From assembly GCA_007753675.1 (NCBI GenBank), contig CP036432.1:2702394-2766393 (forward strand): a DNA stretch of 64,000 nt, read 5' to 3'. Origin of the DNA: Stieleria magnilauensis. GTDB lineage: Bacteria > Planctomycetota > Planctomycetia > Pirellulales > Pirellulaceae. The position numbers and the translations under genes were made by a program. The notes under the pieces were generated by a model, which was not told the DNA's origin, made no database searches, and worked only from the letters and a program-made list of their open reading frames with translations. Positions 24,468 through 34,723 of the stretch are shown piece after piece (position 1 is the stretch's first letter; each line of letters begins with the position of its first letter).

Positions 24468-26701
24468 TACGACGCCGTCACTGCCTGGCGAACGGTTCGG
24501 TTCTTGACTTCATCGACCAGCCTGGCGATCGCCTGGGCGGTCGGCATCGATCCCAAGTCACCGTCGATTCGATCGCGCAGCGCGACCTGCCCCGTCTCGG
24601 CCTCCTTCGGCCCGACGACGGCCATGTAGTTGACCAGGTCAAGCTGCGCGTTGCGGATCTTGGCTTGCACCTTGCCGCCGGTCGAGTCGACCGTGACCTT
24701 CAATCCCGCCTCGTCGAACTGCTTGGCGACTTGCACGGCGTAGTCGATCGATTTGTCGCTCAGCGGCAGGACGCGAATCTGTTCGGGCGAGAGCCACATC
24801 GGGAACGCACCGGCAAAATGCTCGATCAGCATGCCGGTGAACCGTTCCAAGGACCCGAACGGGGCGCGGTGGATCATCACCGGGCGATGGGCCGCATTGT
24901 CCTTGCCGTTGTATTCCAGCTTGAATCGCTCGGGCAGATTGTAGTCCAGCTGAACGGTCCCCAGTTGCCAGGAACGCCCGATGCAATCACGCACCATGAA
25001 GTCCGCCTTGGGACCGTAAAACGCCGCCTCGCCCGGCTCTTCGTTGAATTCCATTCCGCTGTGTTCCAGGACGCCGCGGAGCGAGTTTTCTGCGGTGTCC
25101 CATTGCTGTTCGCTGCCGACGTACTTGCTGCTGTCCGGATCACGCAAGGAGAGCTGGACGCGATAGTCGTCCAAGCCGACCGCCTTGAGCACAAACTTCG
25201 TCAGCTCAATCGTGGCCCGAAACTCCTGTTCGACCTGGTCCTCAGTGCAGAAGATGTGCGCGTCGTCTTGGGTCAATCCGCGGACCCGCAACATCCCGTT
25301 CAGCTCGCCGGTTTGCTCGTGTCGATAGACGGTCCCGAACTCGAACAGCCGCATGGGCAATTGTCGATAGGAACGTGACTGGGCTTTGAAGATTTGGCAG
25401 TGATGTGGGCAGTTCATCGGCTTGAGCAGGTACCGCTCGTTGACCAATTGCCATTGGTGCAGCACCTCGCGTTTCTGTTCGGCCGACATCGACGGTTTGT
25501 AATCGGGCAGCTCCACGCCCAACACTTCGGCGGCCGCCATCAGCTTGTCTTCGCCGTCAGCGTCGATGGTGCCCGCTTCCAGCCGGTTGGCCCAGGCATC
25601 CAGCATCGCGCCGACTTCGCTGCCGAACAATGGTGCGAATTGGCTGTCGCGGTAGTACGGAAAGTGGCCGCTGGTCTCATACAGTTCGACGCGTCCGATG
25701 TGCGGGCTGTAAACCGGATCGTAGCCACGGCTGAGCAACTCGCGGCGCAGGAAATCTTCCAAGGTCACGCGGACGCGGGCCCCCTTGGGCAACCACAGGC
25801 ACAACCCCTGGCCGACTTCGGGGTTGATCGCGAACAGGCCGTGCTGCTTGCCCAGGACTCGGTGGTCACGTCGCTTGGCTTCTTCGATCTGTTCCAAATA
25901 GGCCTTCAGTTCTTTTTTGTCGAAGAACGCGGTCCCATAAAGCCGCTGCAGGGGTCGATTGGACGTGTCGCCTTTCCAGTGGGATCCGGCAACGCTCATC
26001 AACTTGATCGCTTTGATCTTGCCGGCGTCGGGGATGTGGGGACCACGGCAGAGGTCGACGAACTCGCCTTGACGATAAAAGCTGACCGTCGACTGGTCGG
26101 CCAAGCCGGTATCGATGTGCTCGACCTTCAGATCTTGATCCAGGTCATCACACAGCTTGCGGGCTTCGTCACGATCCAGGACGAAGCGTTCGAACGGCTC
26201 CTTCCGCTTGATGATCGCCTTCATTTCGGCTTCGATCTTTGGAAAGTCGTCCTCGCTGATCGGGACATCCAGATCAAAGTCGTAATAGAAACCGCCTTCG
26301 GTGGTCGGCCCAAACGCCAGCGAAACACCCTTGTAGAGCCGCATGACAGCCCGGGCCATCACGTGGGCCGCCGAATGCCGCAGCACATCGAGCGATTCAC
26401 CATCGCGATTGGTCAACAATCGCAGCGACAGCGCCCCGTCGGCAGCCTTTTCTTGGGCAGCATCTCCGGACGCCAATTCACCCAGCGGCCGGTCCGCGTC
26501 GACGATCCTCCCGTCGACCTCCGCCGCCACCACGCTGCGCGCCAACCCTTCGCTGATCCCACTGGCGATCTCCATCGGTGTGGTGTGACCGGGATGCTGA
26601 TGGGTCGTCCCGTCGGGCAAACGCACCAGCACGGGGGCCAAGGGGGCGGCATCGGAAACGGTCGATGCGGGGGAAACGGGGCCAGGAGTCGATTGGCTCA
26701 T
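24467..26701 (-). CDS. thrS: Threonyl-tRNA synthetase with an unusual insertion
   Basis: A 744-residue class II synthetase charging tRNA-Thr. N-terminal TGS domain (about 20-90), editing domain with [13 protein letters not shown] (the HxxxH-type site), and catalytic core with [36 protein letters not shown] (zinc Cys and motif region), [26 protein letters not shown] and the anticodon-binding C-terminus. It is about 100 residues longer than the roughly 640-residue norm. About 60 of these lie at residues 357-420, between the GHFPYYRD segment and LKPMNCP, and include an acidic helix and [25 protein letters not shown]. Core motifs are intact, so it should be active. No T-box is evident upstream. 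Confidence 0.97.
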   Translation of the reverse strand: MSQSTPGPVSPASTVSDAAPLAPVLVRLPDGTTHQHPGHTTPMEIASGISEGLARSVVAAEVDGRIVDADRPLGELASGDAAQEKAADGALSLRLLTNRDGESLDVLRHSAAHVMARAVMRLYKGVSLAFGPTTEGGFYYDFDLDVPISEDDFPKIEAEMKAIIKRKEPFERFVLDRDEARKLCDDLDQDLKVEHIDTGLADQSTVSFYRQGEFVDLCRGPHIPDAGKIKAIKLMSVAGSHWKGDTSNRPLQRLYGTAFFDKKELKAYLEQIEEAKRRDHRVLGKQHGLFAINPEVGQGLCLWLPKGARVRVTLEDFLRRELLSRGYDPVYSPHIGRVELYETSGHFPYYRDSQFAPLFGSEVGAMLDAWANRLEAGTIDADGEDKLMAAAEVLGVELPDYKPSMSAEQKREVLHQWQLVNERYLLKPMNCPHHCQIFKAQSRSYRQLPMRLFEFGTVYRHEQTGELNGMLRVRGLTQDDAHIFCTEDQVEQEFRATIELTKFVLKAVGLDDYRVQLSLRDPDSSKYVGSEQQWDTAENSLRGVLEHSGMEFNEEPGEAAFYGPKADFMVRDCIGRSWQLGTVQLDYNLPERFKLEYNGKDNAAHRPVMIHRAPFGSLERFTGMLIEHFAGAFPMWLSPEQIRVLPLSDKSIDYAVQVAKQFDEAGLKVTVDSTGGKVQAKIRNAQLDLVNYMAVVGPKEAETGQVALRDRIDGDLGSMPTAQAIARLVDEVKNRTVRQAVTAS

Positions 26702-27158
26702 TGTGTTTCAGTCTGAGATTTCAGGAAATCGGCGGCCCCTCAAAACGAAAGAGGATGGCCTGTCATGTAGGCGCCGCAGGGGGACACCTTCGGCGTATGA
26801 ACCACGGAAGCATACCTGGGACGACAAACGAGGAAAATGGCGGATCGCCACCAGCGAAAAAGCTGTCCGACACCTTTTTTAGAGAATAGGCAGCTTGGGC
26901 AGACCGGCCTGTCGGCTGGTCCAACCCACCGCGCCGCAGGGGGTCGCCTCTGATGGAACCGTGGTTGCTGTGTCACGCAACAGGCCAGGCTTACCATCCG
27001 ACGTGTCGGCCGCTTTCCGGCGTGAATTCAATCCGCGCAAGCAAACGTGATATACTTGGAGTCCCGCGTCGGGTGCTGTCGCCAGCAATCAAGCCGCCCC
27101 AGCCCTCTAGACGCTTCTTATCTGATTCCGTTCACCCCCTTGGTCGTATTTTCTAGCG
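26702..27158. other. Divergent intergenic region, thrS and Ser/Thr kinase
   Basis: 457 bases. The motif GCGCCGCAGGGGG occurs twice (about 26770 and 26931), each followed within 30 bases by GAACC(A/G)(C/T)GG, suggesting a decayed direct repeat. A possible promoter for the kinase is listed separately. No T-box-like leader or gene was seen. Confidence 0.45.
27027..27056 (+). promoter_or_regulatory. Candidate promoter upstream of Ser/Thr kinase
   Basis: TATACT at 27051-27056 is a good -10 match, with a weak TTCAAT 18 bases upstream as a -35. It lies about 100 bases before the kinase ATG. Weak evidence from pattern only. Confidence 0.25.
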
Positions 27159-29966
27159 ATGACGTCGTCCGGCATCCAACACGAGTTTCTGGATCCGCCG
27201 AAGGATTCGGAGGACCATCTCGGCACGCTCGGTCACTATCGGGTACTGCGTGAACTCGGAAAGGGCGGCATGGGATTCGTGTTCTTGGCCGAAGACATTC
27301 GGCTGAAGCGGCAGGTTGCGTTGAAGGTGATGAATCAGAAAATCGCCAGCACGCCGGGCAGCCGGAAACGTTTCATCAGCGAAGCCCGGGCCATGGCGGC
27401 TGTCCACCACGACAACGTGGCCACGATTTTTGAAGTCGGCGAACACAAGGGCACGCCGTACATGGCGATGGAGCTGCTTCAAGGGGCGACGTTGGAGCAC
27501 TTCGGAGAACGATACGGCGAACCCGATTACCACCAGATCATCGCGTATGCCCGCGACATCGCCCGCGGACTCGACGCAGCCCACAAGCAGGGCATCGTCC
27601 ACCGTGACATCAAACCGGCCAACATCTGGCTGGACACCAAGACCAACCGAATCAAGATCCTGGACTTCGGCTTGGCCCTTGCCTCCACCCCCGTCGATCA
27701 GCTTTCCGGCCGCGGTGCGGTCGTCGGAACCCCGGGCTACCTGTCACCCGAACAAGCGCGCAGCGAACCGCTAGACGATCGAAGTGATTTGTATTCCACC
27801 GGGGTCGTGCTGTACGAAATGGCCACCGGTGCTTTGCCGCTGAAAACGAAATCGGTCGCCGAGCAACTGATCGCCATCCTGGCCCACGCCCCCAAACCGC
27901 TGACCGAACGGAACGACAAGATCCCCCAGCCGCTGGCGGACCTGATCCATCGGTTGATGGCCAAAGAGCCGCGCGATCGCTACCCCAGCGCCGCAGCCTT
28001 GGAAAAAGCGCTCGACGAAGTGGAAATCGAATGCGAAAAGAAATCCGAGGTGGCTCAGGCGATCAACAAGCTTCAACTGGGGCTGGAACAGGCGGTCAAC
28101 AAAAAGAGTCAGGGCGGCCTCGACGCGGTCGAACTGGGCATGTCGGAGGAAGCGCCGCCGAATCCCTTTGAGACGCTTCCCGATGTGCTTCCCGCCGCAA
28201 CTCCCCTGGCCGCCGGCGTGTCATCCTCCGGTGCCCACCCGGCCATCACGGTCCCCCAGGGTCCGCTGGCTGCCGGCGCCCCAGGATCGGGTACGTTTGC
28301 CGCGGCAACGCCAAAGTCGAAATCCGACGGTGGTGCGGAGACGGCGACCTCCAATTCGAAAATCATTTGGATCACCATCGGCGTCGTTGCGGCGCTGTTG
28401 TTGGTGCTGATCCCCATGATCGTCTACATCAGTGATTCCAGCGCGATCGCGCGTCAGCAACAACAAGAAGCGGCCTACATCGCCGCCGCCCCGACGACAA
28501 ATCCCGACTCATCCCCTTCGGCGAACCAATCGCCCCGACAACCGCCCAAACAACAATCTCAAAAGTCGCCGCAATCCCAACCACCGCAAAACCCATCGGG
28601 CAGCCCGGCACCGGATGCACCTCCACCGCCGACCAAAGTCAGCGCGAAAACAGTGGGCGCCGTCGGCGGTAAAGGATTCAAATGGCTGTTGGGCAACAAG
28701 CAGAACAACGGGTCCTTCGAACAAGGCGATCCCAACTCGGGAAAACTGGAACTGCCGGGCTGGACGGCAACGCTTTCGGGCAAACAAGGGGGATGGAATC
28801 GAAACCCAAACGCCCGTAATGAAGACGCCAGAACCTACGCCTTCGCTGGTTCCAAAAGCGAGTTGGTTCTGACCAGTGATGCACTGCAGCACAACACCAA
28901 GGACGGGGACGCCTTTCGAATCAGTTTGAACGCGGGTGGCGATGGCCCGGGGAAGACCGATTACCAAGTCGTGTTGGGATTCAAAGGCAACTCGGGTCCG
29001 CCGACCCGCTACCAACTGACGGCATTCTCCAGCGACGATCGGTGGGCCGGTGGAAAACAAAAAAAGGTGATCCTCGAATACGCCGTGGACTCAGCCGTCG
29101 CCGGCAAACGCCCGTTCGTCGAACTGACGATTTCCAACAAGGACTCCGCGCGAAAACGCGGCATGTTGGACCGCGTCGTGTTGACGGTGCGGCCGTCCGA
29201 AAACCTGGCGGCAGCCACCAAGAGTTCCCCCGCAAACGGCGAGCCTGCGATGGCAACGCCGAGCGAGCCACCCAAGCCCGACCCCGCGACCGTCTCATCG
29301 ACTGCCCCCAAACCGACGCCACCGGCACCCGAACCCAAAACACCACCGCCGCCGAAATCCACACGAACAGTAAGGCTGAAAACGTCCGACCCGGGTGGGG
29401 CGGACGCCACGGTCAAACGTGGCGGCGGATTCAACGATCCACTCGGCGAGAAAGCATTGCTGTCGATCGAAACCCGACGCAACATCCAGATCGAACACAC
29501 CTACATGAGATTCCCAATCCTGTCGCTGCGTGGGAACCAGGGCGGGGGCCAACCGGTCAACCGCAACCGTGGCAGGGGCAAAGAACCCGAGCCGCTTCCC
29601 GTCGTGACTGCGGAATTACAGCTCAGCCTGACCTCGGCCGAACGCGAAGCGGACACGACCGTTCGGGTCTACGGTTTCAGCAATGAAATCAGCGACGTGT
29701 GGCCGGAAATGAAGATCGTCTGGAACAATTCGTTTTCATCTCAAGACCTGGAAAACATCCCCTTACTGGCCGAAAAAACGATCCGCCCGGAGGACAAGTC
29801 GCTGTCGATTTCCAGCGACTTGCTGGCCAAATTCGTTGCCGAGGCCAATCATCGCTCCGTCACCCTGATCGTGACCGGATCCTCGGGTAACGAACAGCTG
29901 ACTTTCGGGTCCAAAGAAAGCGATTCATTGGATCCCCCGACTTTGATTTTGGGGCTGAGCGAGTGA
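27159..29966 (+). CDS. Transmembrane Ser/Thr protein kinase with extracytoplasmic DNRLRE-like domain
   Basis: A 935-residue receptor-like kinase. The Hanks-type kinase domain spans about 25-290: glycine loop GKGGMG (34-39), VALKVM (Lys56), HRDIKPAN (Asp150), DFGLA (Asp169) and GTPGYLSPEQ. All catalytic residues are present. A Pro-rich juxtamembrane linker leads to one transmembrane helix at about 401-424 (IIWITIGVVAALLLVLIPMIVYI). Outside are a low-complexity Pro/Gln/Ser stretch, a beta-rich jelly-roll-like region (about 510-690), another Pro-rich linker, and from about 736 a DNRLRE-type module (TVRLKTSDPGGADATVKRGG... YMRFPIL) usually found in secreted carbohydrate-active or surface proteins. 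The ligand is unknown. Confidence 0.92.
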   Translation: MTSSGIQHEFLDPPKDSEDHLGTLGHYRVLRELGKGGMGFVFLAEDIRLKRQVALKVMNQKIASTPGSRKRFISEARAMAAVHHDNVATIFEVGEHKGTPYMAMELLQGATLEHFGERYGEPDYHQIIAYARDIARGLDAAHKQGIVHRDIKPANIWLDTKTNRIKILDFGLALASTPVDQLSGRGAVVGTPGYLSPEQARSEPLDDRSDLYSTGVVLYEMATGALPLKTKSVAEQLIAILAHAPKPLTERNDKIPQPLADLIHRLMAKEPRDRYPSAAALEKALDEVEIECEKKSEVAQAINKLQLGLEQAVNKKSQGGLDAVELGMSEEAPPNPFETLPDVLPAATPLAAGVSSSGAHPAITVPQGPLAAGAPGSGTFAAATPKSKSDGGAETATSNSKIIWITIGVVAALLLVLIPMIVYISDSSAIARQQQQEAAYIAAAPTTNPDSSPSANQSPRQPPKQQSQKSPQSQPPQNPSGSPAPDAPPPPTKVSAKTVGAVGGKGFKWLLGNKQNNGSFEQGDPNSGKLELPGWTATLSGKQGGWNRNPNARNEDARTYAFAGSKSELVLTSDALQHNTKDGDAFRISLNAGGDGPGKTDYQVVLGFKGNSGPPTRYQLTAFSSDDRWAGGKQKKVILEYAVDSAVAGKRPFVELTISNKDSARKRGMLDRVVLTVRPSENLAAATKSSPANGEPAMATPSEPPKPDPATVSSTAPKPTPPAPEPKTPPPPKSTRTVRLKTSDPGGADATVKRGGGFNDPLGEKALLSIETRRNIQIEHTYMRFPILSLRGNQGGGQPVNRNRGRGKEPEPLPVVTAELQLSLTSAEREADTTVRVYGFSNEISDVWPEMKIVWNNSFSSQDLENIPLLAEKTIRPEDKSLSISSDLLAKFVAEANHRSVTLIVTGSSGNEQLTFGSKESDSLDPPTLILGLSE

Positions 29967-30084
29967 CAAAGGGCGGCTGATCTGGCCGCGCTTAATTAGA
30001 GTATTCCGGCGGAACCATTTGCCGCTTCTTCTCATCTGACCACTCGTAGCCCCCCTCCAAAGTCCGTTTTCGTCGGATTCCGCC

Positions 30085-33000
30085 ATGAAATCGCGATGCT
30101 CCTTCGTCGAACCCCTCGAAAGCCGCCGGTTGCTTGCCGGCGATGTCTGCCTGGCCAGCGACCCGATCGAGCAAATCAGCGGCGACGTTTCCCCGCTGGC
30201 CGGCGAAATGGTTCAGGTTTTCCGAAACGCCCCCCCTGGAGGTATCGGATTCGCCCCATCGTCCCCGCCGCAGTTCCTGCCCGCCCCGCTCTTCCCCGCC
30301 GCCGTGATCGATGCCCCGTTGATTCTTCCGGCCGGCGGTGCGGATTTGCTGGAGGAAGACGGCGGGTTGGTGGCCGCCGTTCGCACCAATTTTTTCACCG
30401 CTGTCGCGAACGAACTGCCGCCGGCGACGCTGCACCTGTTTGATCGCCGGGACGACGGCAGCCTGGAAGAATCCGCTTCGATCGAGTTGCCGCTGGCGCC
30501 CCGCGAGGTGTTGCTGACCGACCAGTTGGTGATCGTCGTGGGCTCATCCACCCGCGGCATCCCGGCCGGCACCGGTGACGCGGAAACGGTCGTGTTGACG
30601 GTGGCCCGAAACGACGTGACGGATCGGAACACCATCCGGCTGGACGGTCTGTTGGCAACCGTCGCGCGGCGTGACGACCGCTTGTTCGTCTCCACCTTTC
30701 AACCACCCCAATTCACTCCACAATTTGACTCGCCGCCATCGTTCACACACACCGTGACGGTGTTTGACGCCAGCGGCAGTTCACTGTCTCGGATCGCCAG
30801 GGGCGAATTGCCCAATGCGGTGATGGACGAGATGGTCGTGGGCGATGACATCCTGGTCGTCGAACAACAGACCAGCCGCAGCGAAACCGATGCCGAACGC
30901 TCCTCGCCGGGCGACGCAACGTGGATTGCTCCGACCGATCTGACCCACCATTTGGTCCGTTACCGAATCGTGGGCGATGACATTGAAAGAATCGCCTCAT
31001 TGGAGTTGTCGGCTGATTTTAATCTGCGAACCGAAGTCTCCGCCGACGGATTAACCGCAGTCGTGTTTGGACAACACAACCTTGTCTTTCCCGCGGTCGT
31101 CGATGGTCCCCAAGCCGGGTACAGCGTCGCACTGATCGACCTGTCGGATGACCAGCCAAAACTTTTTCAATCCATCGACATTGCGACCCGCGACCGACAA
31201 ACGATTGCAGACATCGGCCAGCGGGCGGTCGTCATCGCCGACGGACGAAACGCGCTGATCGTCGTCGACACAGATCAGTCGATTGACATCGATGCCGAAA
31301 ACCGAGTCACGCGCATCGAATTGCCCGGGATCCCCGATCAAACGTATCCCGGAATCACCAGCGTCACAGAACTCTCGTCGGAGACGTTTGCGATTGTTCG
31401 CCGCTCCTACACCACAAGTACGGATCCCGCCGAGAGGTTGTCGCGACGCGAGGTCGAACTGCTGACGCTGTCCCTGGACGACCACTCGGTCGTCGCGCAG
31501 AGCGTGCCGGATCATTCTGCGTTGGCGATTTTCAATCGCTCGTCACCGCGTCCCACCGTGATCGGACTAGGGCCGATCTTGGCGACGCTCGAAGGACGAC
31601 AACTTGTTGTCGGCCGCATCGATGGCTCCGGACAATTCGATCAACAAGCGACGATCGATCTGGACTACGTCGTCGAGATCGACGCCGACGAAAACCGTTT
31701 ATTGCTGCGTCAGATCGATCAGTTGACCGAATATCGCTGGGACAGCCTCGACGAAGCGATCGTCACCCCGCTCGGCGATCCGCTGCCCGCCCCGACGGCG
31801 GTCGACGATGTCTTCCGACGCAATTCCGACGCGCGCGATCGCTACTTGAACGTGTTGGAAAACGACCAGATTCTCGGCTATCTGGGAAACGCGCAGATTG
31901 TGGAATTGATCGACGCCCCTGCCGGAGTGGTGATCGCGACCGGCGGCAACGTACTGCGACTGACCGAAGACGCATTGGGCAGCGAGGGGACGTTCGAATT
32001 CCGCTACGTTCTTCAACAAGGTTCCCAGCGGGCATCGGCGAAGGTCACGTTGACACTGTTCCGCTATGACGACGATGACGTCGAGCAAGCCGTCCAACGC
32101 GTCATCGCCCGAGCCGCCGAGGACTTGGATGTCAACGCTTCGGACCTGCAAATCGGTGCCGTGCGTCGATTCACCAGTCAGCCCATGCCCAGCGATCCCG
32201 CCGCGGGAATCGAAAATCCGCTCGGCGGGCAATTCGGGATTCTCGTCGACGTGCGCGTCGGCGACCAGCTTTATCGCTATGCAGCGAATTTCCAAGACGA
32301 CGTCGTCCGGCTCAGCAGTCAACCACTCCGGCGCGTCATGGAACTGAGCATGCGTGCGGTGGACGTCGACGGCAACACCGTCGAATCGATTCAATCGGGC
32401 GATGAATTCTACATCGAAGTCACCGCACGGGACCTGCGAGAATTCGGCTTCGGTGTGTTCGCCGTCGCCTTCGACCTGCCCCTGCCGGTGAGCCAATTGG
32501 AATTGACCGGCGCGATGATTCTGCTTGGCAAGTTCGATGAGATTGGCGAACCGATCACGGCGGGGGGCATCGATGAATTCAGCGCCTTGGAAGCGTTGAT
32601 CGAGCACCCCGGCAATGACGCTCAGGGTGTGGTTCGATTCGGCGTTCGCGCGATCGCCGGTGGTCAAGTCACCCTGCAACTCGACCCGGCCGAATCACTT
32701 GGCGCGGAACTGCTGTTGCGCGGACGCAACGACGAAGTCTCGCCGCTTGAAGTGGACTTCGGCTCGTTGACGTTGAACATCGGTGGGATCGAACCGACCG
32801 ACACCGACGCCAGCGGCGCGGTGACGCCGTCGGACGCCCTACGGGTGATCAATTTCCTAGGTGTCTACGGCAGTGTGCTGGTCGACGACCTTGCGACACT
32901 TACAACGCGCGTCGAAGGTGAAGACGGTGAGCAGCGATTGCGTTCGATGCGACGTCTGGACACCAATGCCGACGGACTGATCTCCGCCCGAGACGCCTTG

Positions 33001-33153
33001 CACGTGATCAACGACCTGGCACGACTATTCATCCGCAAGGACGCTACCGACGGTGGGGGATCCAACGCCGTAGCGGAATCGGTCGACGCCGCCATCGCCA
33101 GCGACTTCTTGTCCGACGACGATGACGATGATACGCTCGACACCGTGAGATAG
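30085..33153 (+). CDS. Large surface protein: LESRRLLAGD signal, beta-propeller, dockerin-like pair
   Basis: A 1022-residue exported protein starting MKSRCSFVEPLESRRLLAGD, the planctomycete-type N-terminal motif seen on giant secreted proteins. Residues about 100-560 are a propeller-like beta domain of the secreted C-terminal-propeller type (LFDRRDDGSLEESASIELP; VALIDLSDDQPKLFQSIDI; TYPGITSVTELSSETFAIV). Residues about 565-660 are an Ig/cadherin-like domain (PTAVDDVFRRNSDARDRYLNVLENDQILGYLG). After a cohesin-like stretch near 750-890 come two calcium-loop dockerin repeats: DTDASGAVTPSDALRVINFL and DTNADGLISARDALHVINDL. The tail is Asp-rich. A dockerin and possible cohesin in one chain suggests self- or inter-protein assembly on the cell surface. 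Domain borders are by eye. Confidence 0.8.
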   Translation: MKSRCSFVEPLESRRLLAGDVCLASDPIEQISGDVSPLAGEMVQVFRNAPPGGIGFAPSSPPQFLPAPLFPAAVIDAPLILPAGGADLLEEDGGLVAAVRTNFFTAVANELPPATLHLFDRRDDGSLEESASIELPLAPREVLLTDQLVIVVGSSTRGIPAGTGDAETVVLTVARNDVTDRNTIRLDGLLATVARRDDRLFVSTFQPPQFTPQFDSPPSFTHTVTVFDASGSSLSRIARGELPNAVMDEMVVGDDILVVEQQTSRSETDAERSSPGDATWIAPTDLTHHLVRYRIVGDDIERIASLELSADFNLRTEVSADGLTAVVFGQHNLVFPAVVDGPQAGYSVALIDLSDDQPKLFQSIDIATRDRQTIADIGQRAVVIADGRNALIVVDTDQSIDIDAENRVTRIELPGIPDQTYPGITSVTELSSETFAIVRRSYTTSTDPAERLSRREVELLTLSLDDHSVVAQSVPDHSALAIFNRSSPRPTVIGLGPILATLEGRQLVVGRIDGSGQFDQQATIDLDYVVEIDADENRLLLRQIDQLTEYRWDSLDEAIVTPLGDPLPAPTAVDDVFRRNSDARDRYLNVLENDQILGYLGNAQIVELIDAPAGVVIATGGNVLRLTEDALGSEGTFEFRYVLQQGSQRASAKVTLTLFRYDDDDVEQAVQRVIARAAEDLDVNASDLQIGAVRRFTSQPMPSDPAAGIENPLGGQFGILVDVRVGDQLYRYAANFQDDVVRLSSQPLRRVMELSMRAVDVDGNTVESIQSGDEFYIEVTARDLREFGFGVFAVAFDLPLPVSQLELTGAMILLGKFDEIGEPITAGGIDEFSALEALIEHPGNDAQGVVRFGVRAIAGGQVTLQLDPAESLGAELLLRGRNDEVSPLEVDFGSLTLNIGGIEPTDTDASGAVTPSDALRVINFLGVYGSVLVDDLATLTTRVEGEDGEQRLRSMRRLDTNADGLISARDALHVINDLARLFIRKDATDGGGSNAVAESVDAAIASDFLSDDDDDDTLDTVR

Positions 33154-33212
33154 GCATCCAGCCTGTCAACGATCCCATCGCGTCCTCCTGGATTTCACAC
33201 CGTCGCCACCAC

Positions 33213-34586
33213 GTGGGTGTCGTGTCATCCTCGCCAATTTTTTCTGCAGGTCCCGACATCGCCCCCTCGCCGTCGACCAAGACCGATTCTGTCCCCGACA
33301 TTTCCAACGCTCCCGATTGGCAACAGCAGGGTTACGAACATCTTTGGATGCCGTATTGCCAAATGAAGACGGCACCGTTGCCGCTGGCGGTCGAGCGTAC
33401 CGAGGGTGTTTACTTGCACTTGAGTGATGGGCGACGATTGATCGACGGCCTGGCGTCTTGGTGGTCGGCCTGTCACGGATACAACCATCCGCATGTGGTC
33501 GATGCGATGCATCGACAACTCGACAGAATGCCGCATGTGATGTTTGGCGGGATCAACCACGAACCGGCGCTGACGCTTGCCCAGCGTCTGGCCGCTCTAC
33601 TGCCCGGTGACCTCAACCGCGTGTTCTTCTGTGATTCCGGATCCGTTGCGGTCGAAGTGGCCATGAAGATCGCGATCCAGTTCCATCGCAATCGCGGCCA
33701 GCGGGGCCGCACCCGATTCTTGTCGTTCGCCAATGCCTACCACGGCGACACCACCGGCGCGATGTCGCTGTGCGATCCCGAGCGCAGCATGCACGCGCGA
33801 TTTGAAGGCGCACTGTTGCAACAACTGAACGTCGACATCCCTCGCGATGACGACTCGATGCAACGGTTCCAATCGCTGCTGAAGCAAAACCGAGATTGCT
33901 TGGCGGGCGTGTTCATCGAACCGCTGGTGCAAGGCGCCGGCGGGATGCGTTTTCACTCACCCGATGTGCTGCGCTGCATCACCCAGTGCTGCCGTGACAA
34001 CGACGTCCTGTTGATCGCCGATGAATTGGCTACCGGGTTTGGACGCACCGGAACCCTGTTCGCGATCGAACAGGCCGACATCGTTCCGGATGTGATCTGT
34101 CTGGGGAAAGCGCTTTCGGCCGGTATGATCGGGATGGCGGCGACGGTGGCAACCGAGCGGGTGTTCGATGCGTTTTGGTCAGACGATGCGTCTAAGGCGT
34201 TGATGCACGGACCGACTTTCATGGCCAACCCCCTGGCCTGTGCCGCCGCGGGGGCTTCGCTGGATTTATTTGAGCGGGAGCCGAGGCTGGAGCAGGCGCG
34301 AACGATCGAAGCGGGACTGCGCGAATTATTGGCGCCATGTCGCCAGATCGACCGGGTCGTCGACGTCCGGGTCAAGGGCGCGATCGGAGTCGTCCAGGTC
34401 GATTCGCTCGATCACGTCGATCGGCTACGAGACCTGTTTGTCCGCCAAGGCGTCTTGATTCGCCCTTTCGGAGACTGCATCTACACGACACCGCCGCTGG
34501 TGATTTCCGCGGGCGAACTCGAAAAAATCGGCGACGCGATCGTTTCGGCGACCCGGCAATGGGCTCGCTGGCCGCGAGAGAGTTGA
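33213..34586 (+). CDS. bioA: Adenosylmethionine-8-amino-7-oxononanoate aminotransferase
   Basis: A 457-residue PLP aminotransferase that makes 7,8-diaminopelargonate in biotin synthesis, using AdoMet as amino donor. Diagnostic features: HLWMPYCQM, WWSACHGYNHP, MFGGINHEPA, FANAYHGDTTGAMS, IADELATGFGRTG, and the Schiff-base Lys299 in CLGKALSAG. The first 33 residues are Ser/Pro-rich and unusual, so the real start may lie a little downstream. No bioB, bioF or bioD gene is nearby, so the pathway is scattered in this genome. The 59-base gap after the surface protein gene has no clear terminator. Confidence 0.93.
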   Translation: MGVVSSSPIFSAGPDIAPSPSTKTDSVPDISNAPDWQQQGYEHLWMPYCQMKTAPLPLAVERTEGVYLHLSDGRRLIDGLASWWSACHGYNHPHVVDAMHRQLDRMPHVMFGGINHEPALTLAQRLAALLPGDLNRVFFCDSGSVAVEVAMKIAIQFHRNRGQRGRTRFLSFANAYHGDTTGAMSLCDPERSMHARFEGALLQQLNVDIPRDDDSMQRFQSLLKQNRDCLAGVFIEPLVQGAGGMRFHSPDVLRCITQCCRDNDVLLIADELATGFGRTGTLFAIEQADIVPDVICLGKALSAGMIGMAATVATERVFDAFWSDDASKALMHGPTFMANPLACAAAGASLDLFEREPRLEQARTIEAGLRELLAPCRQIDRVVDVRVKGAIGVVQVDSLDHVDRLRDLFVRQGVLIRPFGDCIYTTPPLVISAGELEKIGDAIVSATRQWARWPRES

Positions 34587-34723
34587 CAAATTCACAGACT
34601 CGGTTGTTGTTGGCGGTGTTCTTTCGGGAAATAATGGTCGCCACGAATCCAATCGGCCCAACCACCGCTGGCGGTCGCCTTCCTCCCCTCCCCTGCCCTT
34701 TTATCCCTGATCGGTATCTTTGC

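Noticed and set aside
25394..26716. 440-residue plus-strand frame over thrS
   Set aside because: Fully antisense to conserved ThrRS motifs; no family features.
26702..27000. T-box leader for thrS
   Set aside because: No specifier stem or T-box antiterminator consensus was seen, and T-boxes are not expected in this phylum.
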